From assembly GCF_029714405.1 (NCBI RefSeq), contig NZ_CP121651.1:248001-312000 (forward strand): a DNA stretch of 64,000 bases, read 5' to 3'. The DNA is from Bradyrhizobium sp. CB82 (lineage in GTDB: Bacteria > Pseudomonadota > Alphaproteobacteria > Rhizobiales > Xanthobacteraceae). Under the pieces are notes generated by a model, which was not told the origin of the DNA, did not search any database, and saw only the letters and a list, made by a program, of their open reading frames with translations. Positions 17,454-26,511 of the stretch are shown in pieces (the first letter of the stretch is position 1; the number at the start of each line of letters is the position of its first letter). The position numbers and the translations under genes were made by a program.

Positions 17454-18956
17454 ATGAGCATGACAGAGGGCATGGCCTGGGAGCTGCGCAACATCCGAAA
17501 GACATTCGGGCCGGTCGTTGCCAACGACGATGTGTCGCTCGGACTGCGAGCCGGGCAGATTCATGGGCTGGTTGGCGAGAACGGCTCGGGCAAGTCCACA
17601 CTGATCAAAACTCTCTGCGGTGCTCACAAACCAGATTCCGGCGTGGTGCTATGTGCGGGCAGGCCGGTTCAATTGGATAGTCCACTCACCGCCCGCGCTC
17701 TCGGCATCGCGACCGTGTTCCAGGAATTCTCCCTGGTTCCCCATTTGGCTGTTGCCGAAAACATCCTGCTCGGCCGCTGGCCGGGCGGTGCCTGCCGCGT
17801 CGACTGGCGTTCGATGCACCACATCGCGAAGAGGGTGCTCGACGGGCTCGGCATCGAGATTGCAACTGATGCACTGGTACGCGATCTTTCCAAGGCGCAG
17901 CACCAAATGATTGAGATCGCCAAGGCCATGGCAGCGCGCGCGAACCTTTTCATTCTCGACGAGCCAACCACTGCGCTCGGGGTGCGCGAGGCAGATCATC
18001 TTCATGACCTCTTGCGGCGTATGCGCGATGGTGGCGCCGCGATTCTTTATATCTCACATCGGCTTGACGAGGTGGTACGTCTCGCGGACGTTGTGACCGT
18101 CATGCGCAACGGCCGGATTGTCAGCGCGGCCGACGCGACGCCCCTCGACGTTGCCGGAATCATCACGCTGATGATCGGCGAGCAGGTTCGTGAGCACTAT
18201 AGCAAGGCCTCAGCGAATACCGGAGAGCCGCTACTGGAAGTGCGGGATATTTCGACTGAGCGTGGCGTGCGGAGGGTGAGCTTTACGCTCCTTCGTGGCG
18301 AAGTACTCGGTCTTGGCGGCATGCTGGGAGCGGGACGGAGCGAGATCGCTCGGGCGCTGTTCGGCGTCGATCGGCTAGTCGGCGGTGAGATTCGTCGTAA
18401 TGCGCGAAAACTGCGGCTCCTCTCCCCCGCGGATGCGATAGCCGCCGGGATCGCGCTGTTGGCGGAGGATCGCAAGACCGACGGGCTGTTTTTCAACTTC
18501 ACGGGCGCCCAGAACATCACCACCGCGACGCTCGGCGATTACGATCACGGTCTGTGGCTCGATCTCGAGCACGAGCGCCGGGTGAGTCGAGCCTTGATCG
18601 AGAGATTACGGGTCGCGCCTCAGGCGGAGCATGACCTGGTCGATCGCCTCTCGGGTGGCAATCAGCAAAAGCTGCTGCTTGGGCGCTGGCTCGGCACGGC
18701 AGCGGAGGTCTTTATTTTCGATGAGCCGACACAGGGGATCGATGTGGGTACTAAGGTGGCAATCTATCATTTGATCAATGAGCTGACCCGCGCCGGCAAG
18801 GGGGTGATCCTGATCAGCTCCGACGACAAGGAGTTATTCTCGATGTCGGACCGGATTGCGATCGTGCAGCATGGGCGAATCGCCCGTTTCGCTAAGGCCG
18901 GTGAACTGAGCAAAGCCGATCTGCTGGAGACCACCGCCGAACGGATGGATTCCTGA
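17454..18956 (+). CDS. CUT2 sugar ABC transporter ATPase, second system (RbsA-like)
   Basis: 500-residue tandem ATPase if started at the ATG at 17454 (MSMTEGMAWELR), which I prefer because GGAGCG lies upstream and the domain begins soon after; an in-frame upstream ATG would add 28 residues. Domain 1: Walker A GENGSGKST, Walker B LFILDEPTTAL. Domain 2: GMLGAGRSEIARALFG, LSGGNQQKLLLGRWL, Walker B VFIFDEPTQGIDV. Its TGA overlaps the ATG of the next permease. It partners the second binding protein and the permease. Confidence 0.92.
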   Translation: MSMTEGMAWELRNIRKTFGPVVANDDVSLGLRAGQIHGLVGENGSGKSTLIKTLCGAHKPDSGVVLCAGRPVQLDSPLTARALGIATVFQEFSLVPHLAVAENILLGRWPGGACRVDWRSMHHIAKRVLDGLGIEIATDALVRDLSKAQHQMIEIAKAMAARANLFILDEPTTALGVREADHLHDLLRRMRDGGAAILYISHRLDEVVRLADVVTVMRNGRIVSAADATPLDVAGIITLMIGEQVREHYSKASANTGEPLLEVRDISTERGVRRVSFTLLRGEVLGLGGMLGAGRSEIARALFGVDRLVGGEIRRNARKLRLLSPADAIAAGIALLAEDRKTDGLFFNFTGAQNITTATLGDYDHGLWLDLEHERRVSRALIERLRVAPQAEHDLVDRLSGGNQQKLLLGRWLGTAAEVFIFDEPTQGIDVGTKVAIYHLINELTRAGKGVILISSDDKELFSMSDRIAIVQHGRIARFAKAGELSKADLLETTAERMDS

Positions 18957-19960
18957 TGCCACGTTACCTCGGCCATCCACTCACAGGGCCTGCGATCGCA
19001 ACAGTGGCTGTCGCGCTCATCGTTCTGTCCACGACCGATCGTTTTCTCACGCCCGGCAATCTCAGCAATCTCGCTTTGCAGGTCAGCATTATCGCGCTGG
19101 TCGCAATTGGCTCGACCTTGGTGATCTTTGTCGGCGGCATCGATCTCAGTCCCGGCTCCATGATCGCGCTGCTCACGATTCTGCTGACCAGCATGCTCAA
19201 ATTCTGGGGCGTCGAGTTTTGGGCGGCGATCGTGCTCACCCTGGCTTTCGGTGCGGTCCTCGGTGGCGTCAACGGCATCGTGACGGCCTATTTGCGAATT
19301 CCCGCCTTTATCACCACCCTTGCCGGGCTCAGCGCCTATCGCGGCATCGCCTTCATGTTCAACAACGGTTCGCCGGTTTTTGATGCCTCCGACCGCCTGG
19401 AGCCGCTGTTCTACGGCCATATCCTCGGCATTCCGTTGCCGCTCGTCTACGTTGTTGTCTTTTTCGCTGTCGCCCACTGGCTGATGCGCCACACGCGACT
19501 TGGCCGCGCCATCTATGCCGTCGGCGGAAATGCCAGCGCGGCATATCTTTCCGGCCTCAATGTTCGTCGCACGCAGCTCTATGCCTTCGTCATCGCTGGC
19601 TTCATGGCCGGGATCGGGGCTGTGCTGATGGCTGCTCGCTTGAACTCGGGCTCCCCTAACTACGGCGCCGGCCTCGAGTTGCAGGCCATTGCCGCCGCGG
19701 TGATTGGCGGCGCAAGCCTGGCGGGCGGTCGCGGCGATGTGGTGGCGACGCTGTTCGGAGCGCTCACGATCACCATTGTCCAGAACGGGCTAAATCTCAA
19801 CGCCATCGCGACCTCGACACAAAACGTCGTGATCGGCGTGATCATCGTGCTCGCCGTTGGCATCGACATGTGGCGTAACGAGATCAGCCGCATTCGGCTT
19901 CTTGCCAGGTTGCGCTGGCCAGCGGGCCGCGCGTTGAATAAGGAGGAAGAATATCCATGA
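18956..19960 (+). CDS. CUT2 sugar ABC transporter permease, second system (RbsC-like)
   Basis: 334-residue permease with about eight to ten helices. Typical segments: GGIDLSPGSMIALLTILL (about 61-78), NGIVTAYLRIPAFITTL, and GGASLAGGRGDVVATLFG near residue 260. It starts within the ATPase stop codon (TGATG-type overlap) and its own stop overlaps the VOC gene start (ATGA). This tight coupling makes the whole rightward unit one operon. Confidence 0.92.
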   Translation: MPRYLGHPLTGPAIATVAVALIVLSTTDRFLTPGNLSNLALQVSIIALVAIGSTLVIFVGGIDLSPGSMIALLTILLTSMLKFWGVEFWAAIVLTLAFGAVLGGVNGIVTAYLRIPAFITTLAGLSAYRGIAFMFNNGSPVFDASDRLEPLFYGHILGIPLPLVYVVVFFAVAHWLMRHTRLGRAIYAVGGNASAAYLSGLNVRRTQLYAFVIAGFMAGIGAVLMAARLNSGSPNYGAGLELQAIAAAVIGGASLAGGRGDVVATLFGALTITIVQNGLNLNAIATSTQNVVIGVIIVLAVGIDMWRNEISRIRLLARLRWPAGRALNKEEEYP

Positions 19961-20451
19961 GCTATCCGCGCGCCTTTAATCATATTGGACTGTCCGTTCC
20001 CGACGTCGATGCGGCGTTCAAGTGGTACACAGAAGTGCTAGGCCTTTATCCAATCATGGAGCCGACGACGATCAGCAAGGACGACAGCGTCATAGGAATG
20101 ATGTGTACCGACGTGTTCGGTCCCGACTGGACGAGCTTCCGCATCTGCCATCTGGCCACGGCGGACAAGATCGGGATCGAGCTCTTCGCATTTCCCAACA
20201 ATGTCAAACCTGAAAACAATCTCGAATACTGGAAGACCGGCATCTTCCATTTCTGCATCACCGATCCCGATGTCGAAGCGCTTGCCAACAAGATCGTCGC
20301 GCATGGCGGCAAACAGCGCATGCCAGTTCGGCATTATTATCCTGGCGAGAAGCCTTACCGCATGGTGTATTGCGAAGATCCCTGGGGCAATATCGTCGAG
20401 ATCTATTCGCATTCGTATGAACTGACTTATTCTGCCGGCGCCTACCTGTAG
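19957..20451 (+). CDS. VOC superfamily (glyoxalase-like) protein
   Basis: 164-residue vicinal-oxygen-chelate protein made of two beta-alpha-beta-beta-beta modules. It begins FNHIGLSVPDVDAAFKWY, where the His is a likely metal ligand, and later has GIFHFCITDPDVEAL (second His) and MVYCEDPWGNIVEIYSHS (Glu ligand). These are the metal positions of glyoxalase I, dioxygenases and epimerases of this superfamily. AGGAGG precedes the ATG, which overlaps the permease stop. As the last gene of the operon it probably acts on an intermediate of the same pathway, as an isomerase, epimerase or lyase (inference). Confidence 0.85.
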   Translation: MSYPRAFNHIGLSVPDVDAAFKWYTEVLGLYPIMEPTTISKDDSVIGMMCTDVFGPDWTSFRICHLATADKIGIELFAFPNNVKPENNLEYWKTGIFHFCITDPDVEALANKIVAHGGKQRMPVRHYYPGEKPYRMVYCEDPWGNIVEIYSHSYELTYSAGAYL

Positions 20452-20554
20452 GCGCGTCCCGCTGGCTGTTTCGGCAATCGCGGGCATCAGCGTGGGGCGT
20501 GCATCACACGCAACCGGCGGCAGTCAATGGGCGCTCGCGAGGTGGATTGACCAT

Positions 20555-20722
20555 TCAAGTCCACGTTCTCGGCTGATTACGAGTCACTGCTTCTATCCTG
20601 TTTCCGCTGGGATCGATGAGGAAGACGGCGTAGTAGTTAGGGTGGTAGATCTCGCGAATGCCGGGCGCGCAACTGGATAGAAGTCGGTCGTTGAGGTCAG
20701 AGTCGTCCTTCACGTTCTGACA
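20555..20722 (-). pseudogene. VOC superfamily protein, C-terminal remnant
   Basis: The minus strand encodes about 55 residues ending at a TGA at 20555-20557, including PGIREIYHPNYYAVFLIDPS and GNRIEAV, the typical last strands of a VOC protein with its His-rich turn and Glu metal ligand. No start or N-terminal domain is present upstream, so this is a truncated remnant. It is unrelated in detail to the intact VOC gene just upstream. Confidence 0.65.
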
Positions 20723-21290
20723 GCCCCGATGATCTCAGAGAACTGCCGTTGGATTGCGCGCAATCTGCCGTACGTGGATCACGTTGCGTTAATTAATGGG
20801 GCTTGAGAACGCTGGCTTTGTGATTGCGAACGATGCTTTGCTCTGGATTGATCACGCCGAAATCTTGATGCGCCGAAGCGCGGCCACAGGTCACTAGATT
20901 GTTTCCGGAGAAGGACCGCCCTTTTGCCTGATCCAATCCGCAAATTCATCCATCAGGTGAGAGCTTTCGTTGAAGACGGCCTTGAACTTCGTGACTGCCC
21001 GCACGAGGGCTAATGCAGCATCAAAATTCGTATTTCAATCTCGTCCGGTGGTCTGAGGTGCTTCAACCAATTCCTAAAGTCATTAAAAATATCTACCTCG
21101 TCAGGTGATGCTCGTGCCTTCAGCCGCCCATGGAGGTAAGGCGCCTCAACGTGAGGCATTTGGCTCTCCGCCGCCAAAGCCAGCGTTATGGTCGCTTCGT
21201 ATCATCTTCATGGAATAGCCTTATCGCCGCATGACTTTGCCGGAGCGCGGATGACTTCCTAGTAATGAGACGCGATTTCATTTAGGCCCC
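20723..21290. other. degenerate intergenic DNA
   Basis: No intact gene. A minus-strand frame ending at a TAG at 20894 reads ALALVRAVTKFKAVFNESSH and continues about 20 residues; it looks coding but I cannot name it and it lacks a start. The rest is lower in GC than the neighbouring operons and appears to be relic sequence. Confidence 0.35.
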
Positions 21291-21291
21291 C

Positions 21292-21918
21292 AAGCTACCA
21301 AGGCTACCGGGCTTCTATGACCGGCACCCCGATATCGACCTGCGAATCTCGGCCACGGTCGGCCTCGCGGACTTTAAGCGCGACAACGTCGACCTTGCCA
21401 TTCGGTTGGGCCACGGGCGCTACCCGGGACTTCATGCCGAGCCGCTGTTCAACGAGGCCTTGACCCCTCTGTGTTCGCCCGAACTGCTCAAGGGCAAAGG
21501 ACGCCTGAAGACACCTGACGACCTGCGAAAACATCGGCTCATTCATGACATGTCGATACCCGGTGGCGGCGACTACTCCGCCTGGGACAGATGGCTGGCG
21601 CTTGCGGGCGCAAAGCATGTGTCCGCGCACCGGGGTGCCAAATTCACCCTTGCCGAGGTGGCCATGCAGGCGGCGATCGATGGCGTCGGCGTAGTGCTCG
21701 GGCGCGTCGTGCTGGCCGAGGGGGACCTGGCGGCAGGTCGGCTGGTCCGTCCCTTCAAGATCGCGCTGCCGCTGGACGTGAGCTACTTCCTCGTTAGGTC
21801 CAACGCCACGGCACCGCGTCCGGAAATGCTGTCCTTCCGGAATTGGCTCTTTGGCTCGCTGAAACAGGCGTCCGTGGTAAGGAGCCCGTCATCCCCGTCG
21901 CCATCAAGGAATGCCTGA
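21292..21918 (+). pseudogene. LysR-type regulator (GcvA-like), C-terminal half
   Basis: The plus frame encodes the effector-binding domain of a LysR regulator: FYDRHPDIDLRISATVG and DNVDLAIRLGHGRYPGLHAE, followed by the CSPELL, DDLRKHRLIHD and GVGVVLGRVVLAEGDLAAGRLVRPF segments. The N-terminal helix-turn-helix domain is missing and the frame simply enters from degenerate DNA near 21290, so it cannot bind DNA. The family call is firm; the regulated target is unknown. Confidence 0.75.
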
Positions 21919-21945
21919 CCGCAAAACCGCTTTGGACAAGCCGTC

Positions 21946-22452
21946 ATGTCGATTGTTCATCAAGGAGGGTGCCTGTGCGGCGAGGTCCGCTACAGAATAA
22001 CGGCGGAGCCGTTGCGCGTCACTATTTGTCACTGCACGTTCTGCTAGCGATTGACGGGATCGGCATACCTGGTCGAACCGATCTTCAAACGAGAGGACGT
22101 CATATTCCACGGAATCCCACCGAAAACCTATGAGCATCGGTCCGACACCAGCGGCAAGCGCGTTACGCTGAATTTCTGCGGCAGGTGCGCGACGACCATC
22201 TGCCTCGATCTGGAGCGCTTCCCCGACATCCTGGGAATCTGCGGCGGCACGTTCGACGATCCCAACTGGTTCGAGTGCAGCAAGGACAACTGCCGCCATA
22301 TCTTCACGCGCTCGGCTCAAAGGGGCGTGGTCCTACCGGCCGGCGTGACTCTCTACGAGGAGCACGCCCTCGAGCTCGACGGAACCCCCAACCGGCCGAC
22401 CATGCTCGCACACATGCTCTTGTTGGATCACGGCGGATATCGAGGAGAATAG
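21946..22452 (+). pseudogene. GFA/CENP-V zinc protein with an in-frame TAG in the zinc site
   Basis: From the ATG at 21946 (MSIVHQGGCLCGEVRY) to the TAA-type end at 22452 the frame is a 168-codon glutathione-dependent formaldehyde-activating (GFA) family protein. Zinc-binding cysteines are seen in GCLCGEV, CHCTFC and FCGRCATTIC. Codon 34, directly after CHCTFC, is TAG (22045-22047) where the family normally has Gln (CAG or CAA). One C-to-T change thus truncates the protein; no other frameshift is apparent. A restart at TTG 22051 would lack the first zinc cysteines. Confidence 0.78.
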
Positions 22453-22546
22453 TCCGGTAATGATGCTGTGAATGGCTCCTCCACGGGCACTAGAGTGCCA
22501 AGGAGCGGGCGCCGTTTGAGGCTCCCAAGATTCGGGGGAGCAGCCT

Positions 22547-23010
22547 ATGCAGTCAATTTCGACAATCGGCTCGACATCGCGAAGTCGGTCTTTCAAGTGC
22601 ACGGCGTTGATGCAGCCGGTCAGGTGATCATACGCCGCCAGTTGAGACGCCGGCATGTCCTGGTATTTGTCCAGAAGCTGCCGCCCCTGGTGGGGATCGA
22701 GGCTTGCGCATCGTCGCACCATTGGTCCCGTGAGCTGGAGACACTGGGCATACAGTGCGATTGATGCCGCCGGCCAATGTGAAGCCCTACGTCAAGCGGC
22801 AGAAGAACGACAGCACCGACGCGGAGGCGATTTGCGAGGCGGTCACGCGACCCAATATGCGGTTCGTGCCGACCAAGACGGTCGAGCAACAGAGCTGTCT
22901 GATGCTTCATCGAGCGCGCCATCTCTTCATCCGCCAGCAGACTGCCGTGATCAACTCGATCCGCGCCTACGCCGGTCGATCCGGCGATCAGGACAACCCA
23001 TATGGCCAAG
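22547..23010 (+). pseudogene. IS110 family transposase, frameshifted N-terminal fragment
   Basis: Pieces in two frames give LDIAKSVFQVHGVDAAGQVI, then PPLVGIEACASSHHWSREL, then KRQKNDSTDAEAICEAVTRP and RQQTAVINSIRAY, the DEDD N-terminal domain of an IS110/IS1111-type transposase. A frameshift near 22755 and another near the start disrupt it. The C-terminal domain is absent. It is similar in motif order to the fragment at 37.2-37.6 kb but not identical. Confidence 0.75.
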
Positions 23011-23466
23011 GCATCTTCGGATGCGTGCTGTTGATCGGGACCCGATCCGCGGAGGGCATTATGGCCAGCGGTCATCTGTGTACCGCGCAAACAGGCCGAA
23101 CACATGGCTGCTCCGACCAATGCTGCAAGTGAAGATTCTCCTTGCCAACCTGGAGCCGTCCACACATGGCCCTCACGAAACTGGCGGAAAGTCCGGCCGC
23201 AGTCTGTGATGCGATCTAGAGCGGACTACCGCTCCCGCTTGAATGCCCGATTGAGCGGCAGCGCAGCGCGCTTTGCTCGACCAACGCCAGACGGTCGAAC
23301 GCCGGGGCTGGGGCAAGGTGCCTGCGGCGGCGATAGCGCTGGAGGTAGGCTTCACCGGAAACGCGCTCTTCAGCCCTTCTTTGTAGCTGAGCTTGCAATT
23401 TGACAGTGTCCTATTTCGTGGACCGTCAGCTACGTTGCGCCGTAACCTTTCAGGACAGGACTGAAC
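23011..23466. other. degenerate DNA upstream of the molbindin gene
   Basis: Only short overlapping frames with no recognisable domain. It probably combines IS110 debris and other relic DNA. The promoter for the small Mop gene should lie near its right end. Confidence 0.3.
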
Positions 23467-23673
23467 ATGCGTATCAGCGCCCGCAATCAGATCAAGGGAA
23501 CGGTTAAGGAGGTGAAGAAGGTGGCCACAACCGCCCATGTGTCCGTCGACATTGGCAGTCAGGTGGTCACGTCCTCAATCACCAACGAGTCCGTTGATGG
23601 CCTCGATATCAAGGTTGGCAGCAGCGTCTACATAGTGATCAAGGCGTCTGATGTGATGATCGGCATCGACTGA
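23467..23673 (+). CDS. molbindin, single Mop/TOBE-domain molybdate-binding protein
   Basis: 68-residue protein consisting of one Mop (TOBE) domain: MRISARNQIKGTVKEVKKVA, then VTSSITNESVDGLDIKVGS and VYIVIKASDVMIG. These are the standard positions of oligomeric molybdate/tungstate-binding proteins (Mop), which store the oxyanion in hexameric rings. The length matches the family. No molybdate transporter or molybdoenzyme gene is adjacent, so it is an orphan copy. A GGACAG sequence precedes the ATG. Confidence 0.88.
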   Translation: MRISARNQIKGTVKEVKKVATTAHVSVDIGSQVVTSSITNESVDGLDIKVGSSVYIVIKASDVMIGID

Positions 23674-23719
23674 GGATTGGAGCCCCACTAGCGTCCTTGA
23701 CTCGCCTCAATGCAGCGTC

Positions 23720-23870
23720 AGTGGCGGCTAAGGTTGACGGCCGGTGCAACGCCTTCGCCTCATCCCGCGGCGTGCGCAATCGTCGCGCTCCTCATCCGTG
23801 GTCAGGATCACCGGTACGGCCTTGGGATTGATCGGCGCAACGATGGGCATTTGCGCGAGGCCGGGCTACC
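23720..23870 (-). pseudogene. YedK/HMCES-type SOS-associated peptidase, C-terminal remnant
   Basis: The minus strand reads PINPKAVPVILTTDEERD and, after a frame change, RDEAKALHRP. This matches the end of SRAP (YedK/HMCES) proteins, where the order is MPVIL, then WL/WM, then EA..L..P. The catalytic Cys2 and the central domain are absent, so it is a short relic. Confidence 0.5.
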
Positions 23871-23933
23871 GTTCGCGAGCAACTGACGGGGCAAGTACGA
23901 CCTGAATGATGTGGCACGAGGAGGTCTCTCGGA

Positions 23934-24488
23934 ATGAAAGGTCCCATCCAACTTCTTCCCGGGCAAATCATCGTGATCGGCGCCGTGATTGTCGCTGTAC
24001 TGTTCGCGGCAGCACGCAGTCTATCAATCGCTAGTGCTGGAATATTGATGTTCGGTGGCGGCGGTTTGGAACTTCTTCTTGATGCCCTTAATCGGCGGCC
24101 TTTCCCACTAGGCGGAGTTTTCTTGCTTTTTGGTGCGGTTCTGTTTCTCTGCTTTCTCGGAGCAAGAGCCGCCTCCTATCCAAGCATCTATTTTACAAGT
24201 CGAGCAGTCTTGCTGCTCCTGTCGGCTGTCGCCGGGGTTACATCTCTTTGGTTTTTCGCCGCTGGGCTGGGCAGTGGAGTGGAAGGCAATGCTGTGGGCG
24301 CTTATATCTGGGTAACTGTTGGAATACTGTTGGTGGCTCTTGCCGCCGCGGCCATCAAAAGCGCAGCCGATTTGCCGGGTTCCTATTGGATAGCCTTTCT
24401 TTTTGCGCTCACTGCACTCGCTGCAATCTTCGTCGTAATCCTCGGTCTGGCAATGTTGCACCTACTTCCGGAAAGCTGGACAGCGTAG
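23934..24488 (+). CDS. multi-pass membrane protein of unknown function
   Basis: 184-residue hydrophobic protein with five or six predicted transmembrane segments (about residues 8-30, 35-45, 55-73, 80-105, 115-135 and 150-178). I see no conserved motif, cofactor site or signature that would identify a family. GAGGAGG lies before the ATG region. GC content is lower than in the ABC operons, which suggests horizontal origin. Confidence 0.6.
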   Translation: MKGPIQLLPGQIIVIGAVIVAVLFAAARSLSIASAGILMFGGGGLELLLDALNRRPFPLGGVFLLFGAVLFLCFLGARAASYPSIYFTSRAVLLLLSAVAGVTSLWFFAAGLGSGVEGNAVGAYIWVTVGILLVALAAAAIKSAADLPGSYWIAFLFALTALAAIFVVILGLAMLHLLPESWTA

Positions 24489-24511
24489 TCCCGCGCTTCT
24501 ACCGGAGTTGA

Positions 24512-24710
24512 GTGCGCGCATGACGAACATGGTCGGCCCGCCGCTCTCTGCAACAAGCATCAGCGCCTCGATCGCCGCCTGCCATTCCGGAGCATCCTGC
24601 TCGCGTTACTGTAGCTTCGTGATGAAGGTGGCTGCGTCGCGCAGCGTGATCAGCCTGTGGCCTCCGGGTAGGACGATCGGGTCGTCGAATAGGCGGACCA
24701 TCAACGCAGC
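24512..24710 (-). pseudogene. conserved rhizobial hypothetical protein remnant
   Basis: The minus strand reads RLFDDPIVLPGGHRLITLRD, AATFITKL, a TAA stop, then DAPEWQAAIEALMLVAES and GGPTMFVMRAL. I recall this order from a short uncharacterised protein common in Bradyrhizobium. The in-frame stop in the middle marks it as broken. No function is known to me. Confidence 0.5.
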
Positions 24711-24799
24711 GCTACATCTCCCTGACGGAGACAACCGTTCCGCAGGGCACGCATCTGTAGACGCGGATCAGGGGCCAGAGGGCTATCTGCGGCAGCACC

Positions 24800-24965
24800 A
24801 CTCGTGCCAAGTCGACGGCGATCGTTTTACCGCCACCGTTACGACCAAAAGACATTCGGCAGGCCACGCGACAGTGTTCGGCGCCGGTATCGACGAGGTC
24901 GAATTGAGGCTCGTGGGAACTTCCAACGGCACCATCACCACATGCTCGGGGCCGTCACGGGAGCG
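24800..24965 (+). pseudogene. GrlR-like small beta-barrel protein remnant
   Basis: The plus frame holds QVDGDRFTATVTTKRHSAGH, VFGAGIDEVELRLVGTSNGT and ITTCSG. These strands resemble rhizobial proteins annotated as GrlR-like (lipocalin-like negative-regulator fold). The N-terminal third is not recognisable and the frame continues into unrelated sequence, so it is probably a relic. Confidence 0.4.
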
Positions 24966-25111
24966 CCCGGGACGCGCGCGAACATCATCGGGCCACCGAG
25001 ATCGGCCAACCAGCATCAGCGCCTTGCGCTTGGCGATCAGGTTCGATCTCGCCTTCATCCCCCCAAAAATGGACGACGATAACATGGCGTGCCTTGGAGG
25101 GGAGCAATGGT

Positions 25112-25323
25112 TCATCGATCTGATGAGGTCCGGTCGCTCAGGGCATACACGCCCCGACTGACCCTACGCATGATGCCCGCCTTGCTGAGATACTTGCGAA
25201 CGGCGTAGGTCGGCACGTTCCACTGCTTCGCGAAGGCGGCGATCTCGGACCAGTGCACCTCGCCCTTTTCCCGCATCAGCTTGATCGGTGCGCTGCGAGC
25301 CTCGGAGTACTTCTCGAACTCAA
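25112..25323 (-). CDS. winged-helix protein, start unclear
   Basis: The minus frame ends at TGA 25112-25114 and reads FEKYSEARSAPIKLMREKGE, VHWSEIAAFAKQWNVPTYAV, RKYLSKAGIMRRVSRGVYAL. The second and third parts look like a winged helix-turn-helix of the type found at the N-terminus of AbiEi-like antitoxins or phage regulators. No start codon with a ribosome site is visible upstream of the conserved part; an internal ATG lies at 25276. It may be truncated at its N-terminus. It lies next to prophage relics. Confidence 0.45.
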
Positions 25324-25356
25324 GAGGAGGAGGACGGTTCCGTGCGGCTCGGTCGC

Positions 25357-25566
25357 TCAGAGATGAGCACGCGGCAATAGCCAGCTCATGATCTTTTCAT
25401 AGGGATCACGATGACTGTGGGCGAATGCATTTTCGTTCTGCTGGGCAGCGGTCCTGGCGAATTCAGAAATCGCCTCCATAGACTGCCGCCGTTCCTTCGG
25501 AAGCTTCGCCCATTGGCGAATGATCTTCCGGCGGGCTTCGCGTTGCTTTTCCCTTACGTCGGGCAT
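25357..25566 (-). CDS. small basic hypothetical protein
   Basis: 69-residue protein, very rich in Arg, Lys, Glu and Gln, predicted mainly helical (REARRKIIRQWAKLPKERRQ). CAGGAG lies eight bases before its ATG, which supports real translation. No family recognised. Its position beside a winged-helix protein and prophage recombination genes suggests a phage-derived regulatory or accessory protein, but that is inference. Confidence 0.5.
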   Translation of the reverse strand: MPDVREKQREARRKIIRQWAKLPKERRQSMEAISEFARTAAQQNENAFAHSHRDPYEKIMSWLLPRAHL

Positions 25567-26109
25567 CGGTACGGCTCCTGAGGTGGTTGGCTCGGCCTAT
25601 AGCAGCCAACATGAACGCTATGCTCGTGTCCAGAGCGCAGTTTGGATCGCGGTGAGATCGGTCTCCCCGCGCTTTCACCGAAACTAAAGCACCTTGTCGA
25701 GCCGCTCCTCGAGCTCGGCGTCCTGGCGCGGGCGGCCGGTGGCGATGTCGGAGCGCCTGGCGCTCATAGCGGCGTTTGAGCTTCTCGCCGAGCTCTCGGC
25801 CAACCGTACAGCCCACTTGACCAACGATCGCGGCGTCGGCCCGAGGCGTCCTCCTGTCATCGCAATTCGCGGCCGTCGAGAGAAGGTAGGTCTGATCTGA
25901 CCATGAAATACTTCCATTGATCGAGAAGCTGCCACCAGCGGCAAGCTCACCTCGACATGACGGATCAGGCCATAGCCTGTCAGTTCGGGTCTGAGGTCGA
26001 ACATGTGCGACGGCATGGGCGCGCACGGTGATCCCGTTCGCTGCGTCGGACAAGAGGCAACGATTGCCGCAGAAGGCCTGCAGGATTGCGAGCGCGACGC
26101 CGTAGTGCC
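25567..26109. other. relic DNA with no intact gene
   Basis: Several overlapping minus-strand frames run through this stretch (for example 25684-26016), but none shows a recognisable domain, and they lack ribosome sites. The fragment LEERLDKVL at 25687-25713 looks like a real C-terminus. I treat the region as decayed coding sequence of unknown origin. Confidence 0.3.
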
Positions 26110-26511
26110 TTATTTCGGGCGGGGCGTGGAAAGGGCCAGGGCGCCGGTTGACGCGCATATGCGGCCATTCCACTGTGCCGCCACCACCTTGAGTTTGTCG
26201 GTCATCGCGTTACCGTTCTGCATGGCTTCGGCCTTCCTGATCGCTGAGAATTTCGCGGCGTTGTGGCAGCGCGGGCACCGATGAGCGGTTCGGCTGCGGC
26301 CCACATGCCACCCCTTGGCTTCCAGCTTGTGAGCGATGAACCTCCATTCAATCTCGGTGTCGTCGCCGCGCGAGTTCTGCAAGGTGTTGACGGCGAGCGG
26401 GATGGCGGCCTCGCAGCCCGGGGCGCCACAGCGCGCGATGACGCCGCGCACCAGCTTCCCATCGTCACCGTAGGGCACCGTCGTATGAACGAACGCCTTC
26501 TCCGCGCTCAT
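26110..26511 (-). CDS. phage-type hypothetical protein with two Cys pairs
   Basis: 133-residue protein starting at the ATG at 26511 (MSAEKAFVHTTVPYG), chosen because GGGAGG sits six bases upstream and the ATG overlaps the stop of the preceding small gene (ATGA). It contains ARCGAPGCEA and, later, HRCPRCHNAAKF, two Cys-X2/X3-Cys knuckles that could bind one zinc. It lies in the same transcription unit as the recT relic. Function unknown. Confidence 0.55.
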   Translation of the reverse strand: MSAEKAFVHTTVPYGDDGKLVRGVIARCGAPGCEAAIPLAVNTLQNSRGDDTEIEWRFIAHKLEAKGWHVGRSRTAHRCPRCHNAAKFSAIRKAEAMQNGNAMTDKLKVVAAQWNGRICASTGALALSTPRPK

